From NCBI RefSeq assembly GCF_003265705.1, contig NW_020312817.1, forward strand, positions 34,249,820-34,313,819: a stretch of 64,000 bases of DNA. The letters run 5' to 3'. Below the pieces are notes generated by a model that was not told the DNA's origin, ran no database searches, and saw only the letters and a list, made by a program, of their open reading frames with translations. The translations under genes and the position numbers were made by a program. The DNA is from Callorhinus ursinus. Its lineage: Eukaryota > Chordata > Mammalia > Carnivora > Otariidae. The stretch's first letter is position 1, and each line of letters begins with the position of its first letter. Below, one piece after another: positions 34,870-47,605 of this stretch.

Positions 34870-35765
34870 CTTGGGAACTTCACATTTTAGTGGATTTATC
34901 CTTCCATTTTAAACAACTGAAAACACTGGGGAAAATACTGGAAATAACAGTTCTCAGGCACTGGACAATAAACAGCACAGGACTATGATCCCTGAGAAAA
35001 GGAAAACAAATGAGGTGTGCCCTAAGATTGCCCCAACTGACTGCCTAGAGGAAGTCTGTAGACCGTAGCATAAAGAGGGGGAAGCCAAACAGAACTTGGC
35101 AGTTTCCCTGAGTTGAGGGAACAGACTAGAGAATTTGTGGAGGCCAAGGCAGCTAGGATCAATATGATAAAGTATCAGACAGAAATGAGCTAACCAGAAA
35201 AGCTCAGGAGATCTTCAGTGTTCTTTTCAAGCCCTCAGTGGAGTAGTGATCAGCGCATGTTTGTGAAAAAATGACTCCAAGCCAGAGAAAGGACCACCAC
35301 ATACGTATAGACAGAACACAACCCAGAAAAGTAATTAAAAATGCATCAGACCTAAATGTGAGAGCCAACACTGTAAAACTTAGTAGAAGACCTAAGTGAT
35401 CTTGGGAAAGGCAAAGGTTTCTTAAATAAAACACAGAAACTACAAACTATATGGGGAAAAGATCAACAAATCACACTTCATCAAATTTACAGACCTTTAC
35501 ACTTTACACAACACTGTTAAAAAACAAAAAGAAAAGCCACATGCTGGGAGAATACAGTTGGAAAACATATTTTATGAAAGATCTGTATCAAAAATATATA
35601 AAGAAGTCACAAATTCCTAAATGTTTATAGCAGCTATAGAAATGTCAAAAACTTGAAATAACCCAAGTGTTCATCACCTGGAGATTGGTTAAACAAACTG
35701 TGATACATCTTTACAATGGAATATTCCTATTAAAAAAAAAAAAAAAAAAACTGATAGATGCAACA
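34870..35765 (+). mobile_element. Old LINE-1, sense, internally deleted
   Basis: The left part ('AACAGTTCTCAGGCACTGGA', 'GACTATGATCCCTGAGAAAA') recalls an L1M 5' region. From 35335, 'ACCTAAATGTGAGAGCCAAC', 'GGGAAAGGCAAAGGTTTCTT' and 'TGTTTATAGCAGCTATAGAA' jump along ORF2, ending GTTTACAATGGAATATTC-like sequence and A18 at about 35732-35750. Large internal deletions leave no reading frame. Confidence 0.65.
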
Positions 35766-35769
35766 ACAT

Positions 35770-37050
35770 GACAAGTCTACCCCAAAGGCTACCTACTCCT
35801 TTCTGGTTTTCCTCTCTTTACGTGTTTTCCCCTTCTCACGTATTTTGCCATTTTTGATGTTGTTCCATAGGTCTCTGAGGTTCTTTCATTTTTCAATTTG
35901 TTTTCTCCCTATTCTTCACAGTATATAATTTCTATTGATAAATCCTCAAGCTCACTGACTTAGTCTACTATTTCATATTTGCTACTGAGTCCATATCGTG
36001 ATCTTTTTTACTCGGGGATTGTACTTTAAAACTCTAGGATCCTCCTCCCTTTTTTTAGTTTCTATTCCTTTACTGAGATTCATTTTTTGTTGAGTAATTC
36101 TTAATTACGTTCTCTTTAAAGTCTACAAACAAGGCTTTCTCTAATTCTTTGGATATATTTAAAATAGCTACCTTGAAACTTTTCTATAATAAATCCAACA
36201 TCTCAGCACATTCAAAGTCAGTTTCTATTGTTTCATTACTTTCCCGATTATGTCACGCTTTCCTGTTTCCTTACGTTTTATATTTTGCTTTTGCTCTTGC
36301 TGTTGTTAAAACTGTACATTTAGACAATATATTGCAGCTGCTCTGGATTTTTATTTTTCCCCTGAGGGTTTTTATTGTTTTATTTTTTTAATTTATTTAA
36401 CATGCCTGGACATAATCTACAGAATCTGTCACACTCTTGGCATGTGTTTGCTGAGGACTCTCAACATTTTTTAAAAAAATTCTTGTTTTTATTTTTTTAG
36501 CCTAACTTCCTAAAGGTCACCCATGTGTCCTTTTAACATAGTGGTCAGTTAATAATTGCTATAAGGTTGTGCTCAAAAACTTTGATCTAGTAAGGCTCCA
36601 AGGCTTGGCTGGTTAAATTATGTGTGGGGTGGAAAACAAATTCAAAGTTCAGGCAGTTTTCAAATTTGACCAGGCCTTTCCCTTCTGCTGGCTTAGTGGG
36701 ATCTCCCCTACATGTGCATACAGGTTTCCAGTCATCCAGTGTGGAGAATTTGGACTTTCATATTTCGGCTGTGTGTGTAGCACCCAAAGCAGTGAGGGAT
36801 ATGTGAAAAACTTGTGTGGTCCTTCCCGTCTCTTCCATTTTCAGGATTTCTTCTATTTGATTTCTGGCAAGTCTGCCACACTTAGGGTTCCCACAAAGGA
36901 CTGCAATCTAAGGCTAGCAAAGTGGCAGTCTTTGTGTGATACTTTTGCTGACCTTGTCACTCGGTATGTGTTTTTTGCAAATCAAGTCATACCCCTCCAA
37001 GCAGCAAAGGTTCTGGTTTTCAGGTCCAGCCCTACCTGGTAGAAATACTA
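35770..37050 (-). mobile_element. Ancient LINE-1 5'-like sequence, antisense
   Basis: 'CATAGGTCTCTGAGGTTCTT', 'TAAATCCTCAAGCTCACTGA' and 'TAGCTACCTTGAAACTTTTC' are the common antisense L1M-type blocks. The 140-residue plus-strand frame at 36620-37042, the longest in the window, lies in its distal part. It has no recognisable domain and I do not regard it as a gene. Confidence 0.55.
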
Positions 37051-37635
37051 TGTTGTCAAGCTGGACAGGGGAATAGAAGAAGGAAGCATTTATCCTTTAG
37101 CTCTTGCTTTTCATAGATCCAGGGTGATTCCACCAGTGTTACTTCCTTTTTTCCCCACACTTCCTGGGTGCACATGTATGCATGCTAGTGTGTTCAATGG
37201 GCAAGAAAGGAGAAACCCACCTCACAAATCCAAGAAAGGTATGGAGGAACCTGTATTAAGCCAGCTGAAACCTATGCCAACTGGTCACCAGAGCAATGGC
37301 AAGAAGAAAAGGTAGAACTTGAAAGATTTGAAATGCTGAACAAGAGGATTCTGATACAAAGACATCGTGAAAACTTAAATAGGGTAATATACCTTATTCT
37401 TGGGTAGGAATACTAAATATAAAGATTTTAGGGTTTTTTCCCAAAGGCATCCATAAATTCACATAAAATTCCATAAAACCTCACAGCATTCTTTGGTAAG
37501 CTGATTTTTTAAAAATTTACAAGAAAAAAAATCACCAAAGAATTCTGATTCTGAATTCTCTGAAGAATTCTGAACTCTCCTGAAGAAAAACAAGAGATTG
37601 GGAATACTATTCTATAGGCATAACAAAAAACAAAA
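37051..37635. other. Unclassified DNA
   Basis: Contains a short imperfect GAATTCTGA/GAATTCTCTGAA repetition at about 37540-37575. Otherwise nothing is recognised. Confidence 0.35.
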
Positions 37636-38230
37636 CGCCATTAGGCAACTGGCATAAGGAGAGATAAATAACAGAACAAAATTAATAAGAGCTCAAAAGC
37701 AGACCCATCCATATAGAAGTTATAATAGAATTTATTTACAACATAATTAACACTACAAATCAACTGGGAAAACATAGTGTTCTCAATAAATGGTGCTGAG
37801 ACAGTAAGTTTTCCATATGGAAGTAACATAATAAGATTTTATATCACATCATAAACAAATTTCAAATGAATTAGGACTCAAAGAAAAAATAAAAATCAGT
37901 TATAAGTCATTAAAGGAAATATATGGTTGGTAATGACATAAGGACAGACTGATTAAACTGGATTAAAAAATAACACTAATGATATATATACCATGAAAAA
38001 ATACATATACATTCATTACATTAAAATAAGGAGTCCTGCTCATTAAAAGACACTATAATGAAAGTGAAAATCCATGCAACAAACTGGAAGAACTTTAAAA
38101 CAAAATAACATATAAATCGCCAAAAGACTAATACACTGAATTCTAAAGTGATTTCACAAATCATAAGAAAAAGACAAACAACCCAATAGAAAAATCATCA
38201 AAAGAGATGAAGGAAGCAGAAGCAATCCAT
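37636..38230 (+). mobile_element. Old LINE-1 ORF2 fragment, sense
   Basis: 'GAGATAAATAACAGAACAAA', 'CAGACCCATCCATATAGAAG', 'CTCAATAAATGGTGCTGAGA', 'ATTAAAAGACACTATAATGA' and 'AAAAAGACAAACAACCCAAT' are in ORF2 order. Stops and deletions are frequent. Confidence 0.8.
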
Positions 38231-38435
38231 TATATTGATTTAATCCACTAATAGATTTGGATTCAGAGTTTGGAAAACAGTACTCTAGACTAGATGACTC
38301 AGAGATTTGAAGAATTAGTGTCAACCGAAATATACTGTCTCTACAATACATTGTTCACTTGCAAAAGAATGCCAGAATATGTACAGCATTCCACAAATAA
38401 TCATTTCTTTTAAGGTTCAAAAGTCACAACATTGA
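38231..38435. other. Unclassified spacer
   Basis: No feature recognised. Confidence 0.3.
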
Positions 38436-38690
38436 TAAATGGGTATTTAAAAATTCCAACAATCAAAGTATGTAATAAAATATTCAACCCTTGCTTCATT
38501 CCTCCCTGCCTGTCCCGCCTCTCTGGAAGTAGTTTTTGTATATATCCTAGACTATGCGTGTGTCTGTGTTTCTTAAATCTTTTCCTACACTTTTACAAAC
38601 ACATGTATGTATAATATTAAAATTACTGTATCATAATTATCTGTTACATTATTTTTTCACTTAATTCTTACAAATATCTTCCAACCCTAG
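38436..38690 (-). mobile_element. Ancient LINE (L1M/HAL1-like) fragment, antisense
   Basis: 'TATTCAACCCTTGCTTCATT', 'TTTACAAACACATGTATGTA' and 'TTTCACTTAATTCTTACAAA' follow the pattern of the copy at 54065-54870. Confidence 0.5.
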
Positions 38691-39685
38691 CACGCCTACT
38701 GATTTCATCAAATCTACAGCGCTTGAGAGTCTTGAATTTTATACAAGAAAGTGTCAGCACAAGATTGACCCAGTTGTATCACTTTTTAAAGAAAGTGATT
38801 ATTTTATTGTAGCTACATTTCAAAGCTTTAGGCAGATCTATCTAATATCTTTGTCGGGAATATTTGATGCATATGTTCCATTCAATTCTGCAATAATCTA
38901 GAACACAGGTTTTCCAAAGCTGGGAAATTTTCAAATCGTACTTGGAGACAAAGAGGGCATTTTCTAGGCGAATTTAATTTTTTTTAATAGCTATTCAAAT
39001 GAAATTCAAAGATACATATTTCTTCACAGAGGTGATAAAAAGATATATTGCCTAGAGTGAAAATTTGTGAATCAGGAGCTAAGCCATGTGTGAAAACACA
39101 TTACAGAGGCAACTTGATGAATATCTGAATTACTGACAACTATGTTGAACTATCAGCTTAAAATACACACTTGCTTTCAGATGAATAAAGAATCATCTTT
39201 TTATACATACATGTGAAAACAAACTGAAGCAAGTGGTGTCTATTTCCATAACTTAGTTTCTCTTCAGAAGAAAACCGACCCCTTCACGATCATCCAGAAA
39301 GAGTATAGCAGTTGTTGTTGGCTTATCAGAATAAATGACTGGCCTAGCTTTTCTTATAAATTTGAATATTTCACTTTTTGCAACTTTCTGAAAATCAGCA
39401 GTCCAACTTATCTATCTATGCTGACTTTAACACTGCTCCCTGATGCTTCCTGCAGTTCAAATTCAGCTCATACATAATGAAAGGAATTTAGACCTGGATG
39501 GGGTGAAGAATTGTAAATGCTTCAACTGCCTCTCCCCTTCCTTTCTCTTGACAGATGTGGATCATGGCAGCTGAATACAGATGTGGCTTTAAATCCTTCT
39601 CAACACAGTACTTCAGGAGGTCCCTAAAGATCCATCAGAGTTGACATACAAGATAAATTCTACTGGCCATTCCTGAAGATCTGCT
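38691..39685. other. Unique DNA
   Basis: No repeat or exon recognised. Confidence 0.35.
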
Positions 39686-39689
39686 GTCA

Positions 39690-39870
39690 AGTGACATTCT
39701 GACTTTAGGCAAGTCTCTCTTTTGTGTCTCATTTTTTCAGAGAACAATGTAACTAATTATATCTATCTCGTAGGACTGTTGTGAGGAAGACATGAAATAA
39801 ATTTCAAGGAATAGCCCAATTTGTTATACAACAATTGATCAACATTTGTTGAGTGAATCCATAGAAACAT
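39690..39870 (+). mobile_element. MIR remnant
   Basis: 'GACTTTAGGCAAGTCTCTCT', 'CTCATTTTTTCAGAGAACAA', then 'CTCGTAGGACTGTTGTGAGG' and 'CAACATTTGTTGAGTGAATC' match forward MIR order including the 3' tail. Confidence 0.7.
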
Positions 39871-42335
39871 AAAAAATGGTACTTGAATTTAAAAAAAAAA
39901 TTTAAACTTATAATTTGAGGATATAGTAGTTTTAGGACCATATGCATTTGAATTTTTGTATGGCCGATTTTCAAAAAATCAGATACTGTATAAAGTTCAA
40001 CTATTGGAAAGATTTGTCCTCTTTCCTCAGGCCTCTGTCATTTTTCTTATTCCTGTATCTCAGAGCTTTATAATATGACACATTAATATAACTAAATGCT
40101 AGCTGCAACTTTTCATAAAAGGATTGGAAGGAAACATAGAAGTTCAAGAGGTGTTGTCAATTCAGAGAAATCATTACCCTTGGAAGAATGATGTGAAAAT
40201 ATTTTAACCTAAAATAGAAGGAATAAGAAACACAAGGCAATCTCTTTACTGACTAAAATCTAAAAGCCAAACATCCTCAATGAGGGACATAGTTAAAGTA
40301 AAATATTTATGTGTGTTATGATGAACTCTAATTTGTTACTAAATGTTGGATTTGATTTTCCTTTGTGCTTTGTCATTATATATTAGCATTGTCTTCTATG
40401 CATTATTTATGGCCAGGACCTATCTTTGTATCACCTGTATGATTAAAGTATTAAAGAGAAAGGACATGATAGATCATGGCAATTTAACATTATGCTTAAG
40501 TATCAGATTACCAGGCCTGAAAGAATCCTACAAAGATTAATTTCCCCAGAAGTGTTCTTATTTGATTTGTAAAATAAGTTCTTCAGTCACAAGAAAATTG
40601 GGTAGAGACAAAGAAAAGGCCAATACTTAGCTCTGGATCTTCTACCTGCCAGCCAAATCTAATTATCTTATTCTAACATGAAAACATTAATGAAGAGCCT
40701 CTATTTAGTGGTATCACTGCTGTGTCTGCTCCTTTGTAGATAACAAGGGCAAGAACTACAAGAAGGACCAAGTTTTGGCACAAGAACTGGGGAGAGGCAA
40801 AATAGAGCTCTGGAAAGATAAAGATCTTCACAACTTGAAATCGTATATATAATATGAATCTCTCATACCTAACTTCGTCCAAGGAATAAGAAGGAATATA
40901 TGATGACACAAGCTAAGTTTCCTCTTAGCCTAGAAACTTTAGAAATCAGAGGAAAGTACAGATAAATGCTAAGATTTTCGGCGCTTTTCTGGTAATTCTA
41001 TTTCCCAGGGCTCCGAACAACTGTGGTGTGCACAACCATCACATATCAGCACAAATGGAGACGGTACATTGGGACGGGGGAAGAGAACAAAATAACCTCC
41101 TCAGAAAAACACTCTGATGGACAATCCCAAGAGGCAGAAAGCCTATAGAATCAGTGAAGATCATGGGTGTCCCAAACTAGTCATCTGATTTTCAAGAGGG
41201 ACCATAATAAATCAGAGCTATTAAATAAGGTACAGTTCCTGTCAGCCACCTCATGGATAGGATCAGGGGCAACTATAACACTGCCATTTTTTTTAAATGA
41301 CCTGAGTAGATTATGTTAACCTATTCTAGCCCCTGACTCTCACAGTAAAGGTTGGTCCTGTGTGATTCCTCCTTCTCATTCCAACTCCATATCAGAGATG
41401 GGTGAAGATAGCTCTTACTTGGCCCAGCATCAGCTTTAGTAGAATGTGAGGGCTGAGGAAGAAGTGGGAGACTCTGCAGATGTGTGGGGGCAGCGGGAGA
41501 ATAAGAGAAAGACTGGGAAGGGTTAGGGAGTTGGAAAAAACCTTTAAAATCCTGTTTTTAAAAAATTTCCTACCCTTAGTTGACCCCTAACTGGGAAAAA
41601 GAAAAGATAATATGTTTCCTTTTTCTTTCATATTTTGTTTACTGTTTTGTAAACACTTTAATTAACAGGTTGGGGATGAGTAGAATCAGGGTGAAGACTA
41701 ACAATATCATTATTCCAAGGCTCAGCCCTCTTTTGCTAGAATGATGCAATTTTAGTCCTATCTGATTTTCTCCTTTGGCTTTAAGTGGATATATCAGAAC
41801 AAGCTGCCATTTTTTATACTGCAGTGGTACTAATTCATCAGCCCACCCATGACTTAGGCTACCTAGAACCTCCCTCAATGGCATTACTTAGCAGATGCTT
41901 GGCTCAATACTGAAACTGAATAGCCAGAAGTCACTTACCTGTCCTTGCAGTGCAAATCTGAAAATGTACATTTCTTTTCCCTCACCTGACAGATGAAATG
42001 CTTTCCAGGACTCAAGCATGGCTGTCCACCATACTGGGGTTGGCACCTCTTTTCAATTTCTGGTATCCTGCCCACACTCAGGAGAGTACTCAAACATCTC
42101 CTTCCCTTCTATGACACAGAATGTCCTAGAACCCCAAGCAGGCCACTCCTGGGAACCCTGCTCTCTCCTGGAGACTAATCTTCTCCCTTTCTCTTCCAGT
42201 CTTTCAGTGTTCTCTGAATGCCACTAACAACCTCAATTTCATTTCAATTCAATGAACTAATGTTACTATTATTGTTTGAGGTTAGGGTCATTGGTCATCC
42301 CTTTTGTAGGTCCCCAGTACTTAATTTGATCTTCT
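39871..42335. other. Long unique stretch
   Basis: About 2.5 kb contains no transposon I can name. An 81-residue minus frame (41639-41884) ends in a hydrophobic run (GIMILLVFTLILLIPNLLI), but has no family, Kozak or exon context and is probably chance. Confidence 0.4.
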
Positions 42336-42339
42336 TAAA

Positions 42340-42560
42340 ATGTTTGTAGAGCAACTGAGCTGCTAATATTAATATCCTTTTATAGATTTGAAAACTGAAG
42401 CATCAAAAGACCAAATGACCTGGGCAAAGCATATCACATGGTTTACAAAATGAGACAGCCAATGAATGGATGAGTACATAAGTGAATGGATGACTTGCCC
42501 AAAGTGGCAGAGACAACTAGATCTTAGATTCCCTAGCACTTAGCCCAGTCACCTTCCTTT
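42340..42560 (-). mobile_element. MIR remnant
   Basis: 'TCCTTTTATAGATTTGAAAA' with 'CTGAAGCATCAAAAGACCAA', and later 'GACTTGCCCAAAGTGGCAGA', carry the reverse-complement MIR core. The middle is rearranged. Confidence 0.5.
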
Positions 42561-42689
42561 CATATGCAGAATTAAAATCTCTTGACCAAATATGAGTTGC
42601 ATATGACATCTCAAATGTGCAAATAAAAAAAAATAAAGAATTAGTACAGCAGCACTATTAAGTTAATAAAATGCTTTATCATTATATCC

Positions 42690-42855
42690 CCAATATCTTT
42701 TAATTATTATATAGCACCCACTGGGCAGGTATTAGCTCCATTTTAGAACAAAAAGCTGAGGCCCAGAGAAGGTAAGGATCGCCTAAGTGAACACAGCTAA
42801 TTGGTGACAGAGCCGAAATTTGAACACAGATCTAATTTTAGGTCCTGTGCTTTTT
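42690..42855 (-). mobile_element. MIR element
   Basis: 'GTATTAGCTCCATTTTAGAA', 'CTGAGGCCCAGAGAAGGTAA' and 'TTGGTGACAGAGCCGAAATT' are the clearest MIR core in the window (reverse complement). Confidence 0.8.
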
Positions 42856-43689
42856 TAGTAAATGAAATCAAAGCTAAAACCTTCTCAACTTTCACCTCCA
42901 AAACAGAACACTTGTTTTGTGGCAAAAAGAATACTGAAATGCCTCAAGTAACTCTGAATCGTTTGGAAAACTGGGAATACATACCTTCACCACAACAGTC
43001 ATATTGATCCCCCTTGTGGTCCTTTGTGCTCCCATCCTACAGGCATTGTTGCTGGATAAGCCAGTTCAAAACGTTATCATTAAAATGTAAAATCTAATAG
43101 CTAGCAAGACTCCAAATCTCCCTGGGATATTCAGTCACATTACTGAAGTCTACTGGAAACGTGACACTAATGACAAGAAGGAACTTTATAGCTCCTATTT
43201 TCCTTTGCTGACATTACAAATGTAAAATCTCTCATTTCCCTAAAAGTTCATCTACTTCATCTATGCTGCTGAGGCTACATATTTAGTATCTCTCTGGCAG
43301 CAGGAAAGATTCTGGCAGACACCAATGGGCCTGTTAGTCGTAGACAGGGAGGACTTATTCCAGGACAGAGAAGACACTTCTTACATTCCCATGTCTATTT
43401 TATCCCCACAGTTAGCCCAGCATACACTCACCTGCAAAGACCACGGACACTGGCTGGCTGTCTATGGATCACTAGTCACACCATAAAGAATTAAGCCTCC
43501 CATGAAACAAAGGGAAATTGGACTGGAATGTAGTTATGCTGTGCACTAAAACTGAGAAAGACCCAAGGCATTGGAAATAAATGACCCCGTAGAAAGGAAT
43601 TACCACAATCACTAAAACGTAGCTACCTGAATACAGAGAGTACTCTCCTTTGTTCCCTTTTTCCTGTCCCGTGCTGGCCCAGTAAGAGA
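42856..43689. other. Unique DNA
   Basis: No feature recognised. Confidence 0.35.
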
Positions 43690-44110
43690 GTATTTAAGCA
43701 TGAAGACCTAGTTCAACTCTTGTCTCCTGCATGAAGGCTTCTCATTCCTCCAGGAAGAACTATTTGTTTGCTCCTATTCTCCCTAGTGGGAATGGGACCA
43801 TATATACCTTCTTTGCTTGCTTTATCTTCTATGCTTAGTAAAGTGGAAGACATACAGTAGGATCTTAATATTGCTGAATTAATTAAATCATCAGTCTTTC
43901 CTCTGTGTTCCTGTAACATTTAATTCCCATCAGAGCAGCCCCTTTCTCATATTTTTGTCTGGATTTTATTCTTTCTCCTTCACTGTATTACCAGCTTTTT
44001 GAATGGTAAGAGGAATTAGATCTACTCGTTTTGGTAGCCCAACACTTCCCAGAGCACTTTTATGGAAAACCAGTTCTATAGATGTTTCTTGGATAGAACA
44101 GAAATAAAAG
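43690..44110 (+). mobile_element. L2 LINE 3' end remnant
   Basis: The order 'CTCCTGCATGAAGGCTTCTC', 'CAGTCTTTCCTCTGTGTTCC', 'TTTTTGAATGGTAAGAGGAA' and 'GATGTTTCTTGGATAGAACA' follows the L2 3' end (ends with a TGTTTGTTGAATGAA-like tail). It is old and diverged. Confidence 0.55.
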
Positions 44111-44960
44111 TAACTCATTTCTAACATTCTATTATATTAAGAAAACAAGTTCTTATAAAACATGGTGCTTGAGAAGCTCTAGATGAGAAGAGGAATACCA
44201 ATTAAACAATTAGGGAAGTTATGCAATGCAGGCCACTGAATTGCAATTAGGCCCTTGATATTTTGTATCTTGCCAGAGTTAAACAAAATCAGTGGAAAAT
44301 AAGACTCACACAAGTAGCCATTTCAAATAAACTGGACACAGTATGTGTCCCTACAAGGGAATTGTTGATATGGAGTCTGTTTCTTTATGTTCCAGTCACC
44401 ACACTTCCTAGTCTCTGGGTCTGATTAAAAGCCCAAGTACACTTTTACTTTAAATTAGCTCTGAAGTCAACAGAAATTTTTTTACTACTGCCGAGGTCAC
44501 CTGGCAAGCAGCCATCCAAATTAAGAAGTAAGAGCTGTAACTCACAGCTAATAGCAGCTAGTTGCATTGCCTCTGAAAAGGGAACCCAATGATCAGCAAA
44601 ATTTAAGGGAGTGGAAGATTTCAAGCCATTAGCAATTCATATGCTTCTCTATATCCAACTTGCTGGGTTGGTGTATTCCTACCTGTCATGAGAAATACAC
44701 TACCAAGCCAGACCCCAGAGTGATAAACCTTCCCAAATAATTAACTTGGGGTATCAGAACACTGGAAGAGAAGTGATACACTTAATTAAAAAGAGGTTTA
44801 CTGTGGACAATAGTCCCAGAGATTGATGTGGTATCTGTTCTCAGAAGATAGCTCCTGGAGGGTACTGATGTCACTCAAACCCAAATTCACAGGTGGCCTT
44901 GCACTCAGAACCCAGCATTTTTTCATATGCAACCAAGACAGGCATGCCATCTGTGGAATG
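44111..44960. other. Unique DNA
   Basis: No feature recognised. Confidence 0.35.
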
Positions 44961-44964
44961 TGTA

Positions 44965-45140
44965 ATTTGTCAAGGACAGGGATAGGGGATAGCTTCACGA
45001 GCAGCTGCGCAGGGTCCCACGCTTGGTTTAAAGTTCTACTGTTGCCATTTTGAAGATCTTAATGCATTTTGCACAAGAGTCCCCACATTTTTATTTCGCG
45101 CTGGGCCCCACAAATTATGTTGCCAATCCTAGCCAGAGGA
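44965..45140 (+). mobile_element. Possible DNA-transposon remnant (hAT-type MER element)
   Basis: 'GCGCAGGGTCCCACGCTTGG', 'CTGTTGCCATTTTGAAGATC' and 'CGCTGGGCCCCACAAATTAT' match a common nonautonomous mammalian repeat bounded by 'CAGGGCCGG'-like inverted ends, here degraded. I cannot fix the family name. Confidence 0.4.
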
Positions 45141-46345
45141 AAAGATAAACCATCATTGACTTTTTTTGAAGACTATGTAAGCCCCTTACTGTCTGGTCAG
45201 AGGTTTAAGGTTCCTGGTAGCAAATAATGCATATATCAAAACACTGTGCTGGATTTAGAGAAAATTCGTCACAGTTAAGATCTGGATCAACTGCAGCAGA
45301 CTTTTATACCCTTTACTCCTGCACTCTGCTCCCAAAAAAACTGCTTTATCAGGATGGCTACTGCTGCAACTTGGAGATGGTTGCTTTTGGTCACCAAGAG
45401 TGACTAGTGCGTTATTTCTCTCAGAACAGTTCGGGCAAAATTGTGAAATTGACAGTGTATGTTTGGATCCCCACTCCTCTCCCTACACCTTGCCATCCCA
45501 CTACTGCTACCAAGTCCCTGTTCTGTCTCTTCATGCACTTACCCCAGGTATTCATTGTTCTCATCTTCTTTAACCACCCAGGTCAAAATGTGCTTTCAGT
45601 AAAGCATATGATAAATTACTTCACACAGAACTGATAAATCAATAAGCGTATATAACAAAAGCAATGGAACAGTGTCTGACACAGAGTTAGCATTTAATAA
45701 GTATTAGCTGTTATTTTTATTGTCATTAGTATTTTTGTGGTTACTAAAAATGTTAATCTTCTGAAGGATACACATATTTCTTGAGGTGAAATGAGTATGG
45801 GGTAGATGAAAGATGTTAGAAGTCAAGCAGGCCTTGGTTGACATTATCTATCAGCTAATTTATATATCTAAGCTTCCATTAAATTCCTTATATGTTGTAC
45901 TACTTAAAGGCAAAGATCAAGAACCCAGCATAATTTTTGCTGTGTTTTTGTTTTTCTCAAAGCTCTGTTATTTTTTAGATGATGTATGGTGGTATTCACT
46001 ATTCATGCACCTAAACTCTTTAGGTACCTGAGAAATTTAATTAGAAAATAAATGGATTGAAAAAAGAGGAAGAAAAAAGAAAATGAGTGGATTGAATAAC
46101 CTGTCTCCTAACCTGTGAGCTCTGGATGTTCCTGGAAGGCCAGGAACATTCTTACTGAGCTTTATATCTTGGTAGGTCTGTACCTTATCGATACATCATA
46201 AATGTCTAATTATTGAAAAAGGAGACATCCAGAATGATAGCATCAGCTATCATTATAGGCAAAAAGCATTAATTAAAAAAAATATGGAAAGTCTGTCCAT
46301 ATGGAATGAGGTGTTATCTGTTTCTCTAAAACTTTACAGTTTAAT
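45141..46345. other. Unique DNA with a MIR-like tail and a hairpin
   Basis: A short MIR-like 3' tail ('CAGTGTCTGACACAGAGTTAGC') lies near 45668. A perfect 10-bp hairpin is at 46126-46149. Confidence 0.4.
46126..46149. repeat. Perfect 10-bp hairpin
   Basis: ATGTTCCTGG (46126-46135), loop AAGG, CCAGGAACAT (46140-46149). It is compact and GC-richer than its surroundings. Confidence 0.9.
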
Positions 46346-46360
46346 GAAAGGCCATGTTTT

Positions 46361-46586
46361 ATTTTTTTTTAAGATTTTATTTATTTATTTGACACAGAGA
46401 GAGTGAGCGAGCGAGAGAGACACAGAGAGACAGAGAGCAAGCACAAGCAGGGGAAACAGCAGGCAGGGGAGAAGCAGGCTCCCCACTGAGCAAGAAGCCT
46501 GATGTGGGGCTCCATCCCAGAACCCCGGAACCATGACCTGAGCCGAAGGCAGCCGCTTAACCGACTGAGCCACCCAGGCGCCCCAA
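46361..46586 (-). mobile_element. Young CAN-SINE, antisense, perfect 15-bp TSD
   Basis: GAAAGGCCATGTTTT is identical at 46346-46360 and 46587-46601. The head complement is intact (CTGAGCCACCCAGGCGCCCC). The GA-rich block is extended (GAGTGAGCGAGCGAGAGAGA). The 111- and 62-residue minus frames are SINE-encoded. Confidence 0.97.
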
Positions 46587-46601
46587 GAAAGGCCATGTTT
46601 T

Positions 46602-47605
46602 CTAGAGACACCTCAGCCTCTAGACTGTCAGGGTGAATGCTGCACGGGTGGTCAACAAGGGTATCAGTGGGTCCAGCACAAGCTGAAGGAGAGAAATCGA
46701 TCCTCTTTCTGCCCATCTAACTCTTATCATTGCAGTACTAGAAAGAGCACATTGAAGCTCAATGATTACTGTAATTTTTAGTCCTTCAGTCAATTTTTAA
46801 AAATACCTAAGTATTTTGGTTTGTATTTTCACACTAAAAATTAAAATATGAAAAACATACTCTACAGATAGTTTTACTTGCTTTTTTGAATTTTAAGAAA
46901 ATATATATATAATACAGACACAAATATAGGAGTTAAATACAAATACGTATGTTTTATTTATATGTTATATACACATATGCAATTATATAATATATGCATG
47001 TGATCACCGGGTGACAGAGAATAGAAAATATAATTTCTCACGTGAAACACTGACAAACCTATGCTTCCAGACCTGTCAGTTCTAGAACATGCTGCTACTT
47101 CTTGGAGCAACTCCAGCCTCTTGGCTAGATATATATTTTCAAGGTATTTTCAGACTTACTCTTATTTCAAAAGGAGGCATAATTTCAGACTGACTTTCAG
47201 GGTAAATATACTGAATATCAAAACATGCCAATCTGCTAAGCCAGTGAAAATTTTTTCTCTCCATGTTGAAACCTATCTTCATAACCTGCTTAGCATGGCT
47301 ATTTGTATAAAAATTTTGGTGGCTTTTTTTTTCTTAATAAGAAGTTTCATTTCATGGGGGCCTAATACAGCATATATAGAAAATTTGGAATTAGAAATCA
47401 CTAAGAGGTTATGTGCCCAAAGAAACTGTTAAGCCAGATATAGGCTGTTAAGTCAGAGAACGTAGGTTTGCCATAGACAGAGATCAAGTACAAGGGAATT
47501 GAAACAATTCTGTGGGGTGTGTGTTTGTTTTGATTTGGGGAAAGAGCATCAAGAATCAATAGACTGTGAAAAGATGATTTGGAGACCTGACACAAGAGGA
47601 ATGTT
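46602..47605. other. Unique AT-rich DNA
   Basis: No transposon recognised. The 123-residue frame at 47061-47432 has no known domain. Confidence 0.4.

Noticed and set aside
36620..37042. 140-residue open frame, the longest in the window
   Set aside because: It overlaps sequence resembling an antisense ancient LINE-1, has no recognisable domain, and has no splice or promoter context.
41639..41884. 81-residue frame with a hydrophobic C-terminus (possible membrane microprotein)
   Set aside because: No conservation evidence, no initiation context and no transcript signal; such frames arise by chance in AT-rich DNA.
46381..46716. Related frames containing 'LPSAQVMIPGSWDRAPH'-like peptides at 12.6, 18.5, 22.5 and 46.4 kb
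   Set aside because: The shared peptide is the CAN-SINE core translated in one frame, not a protein family.
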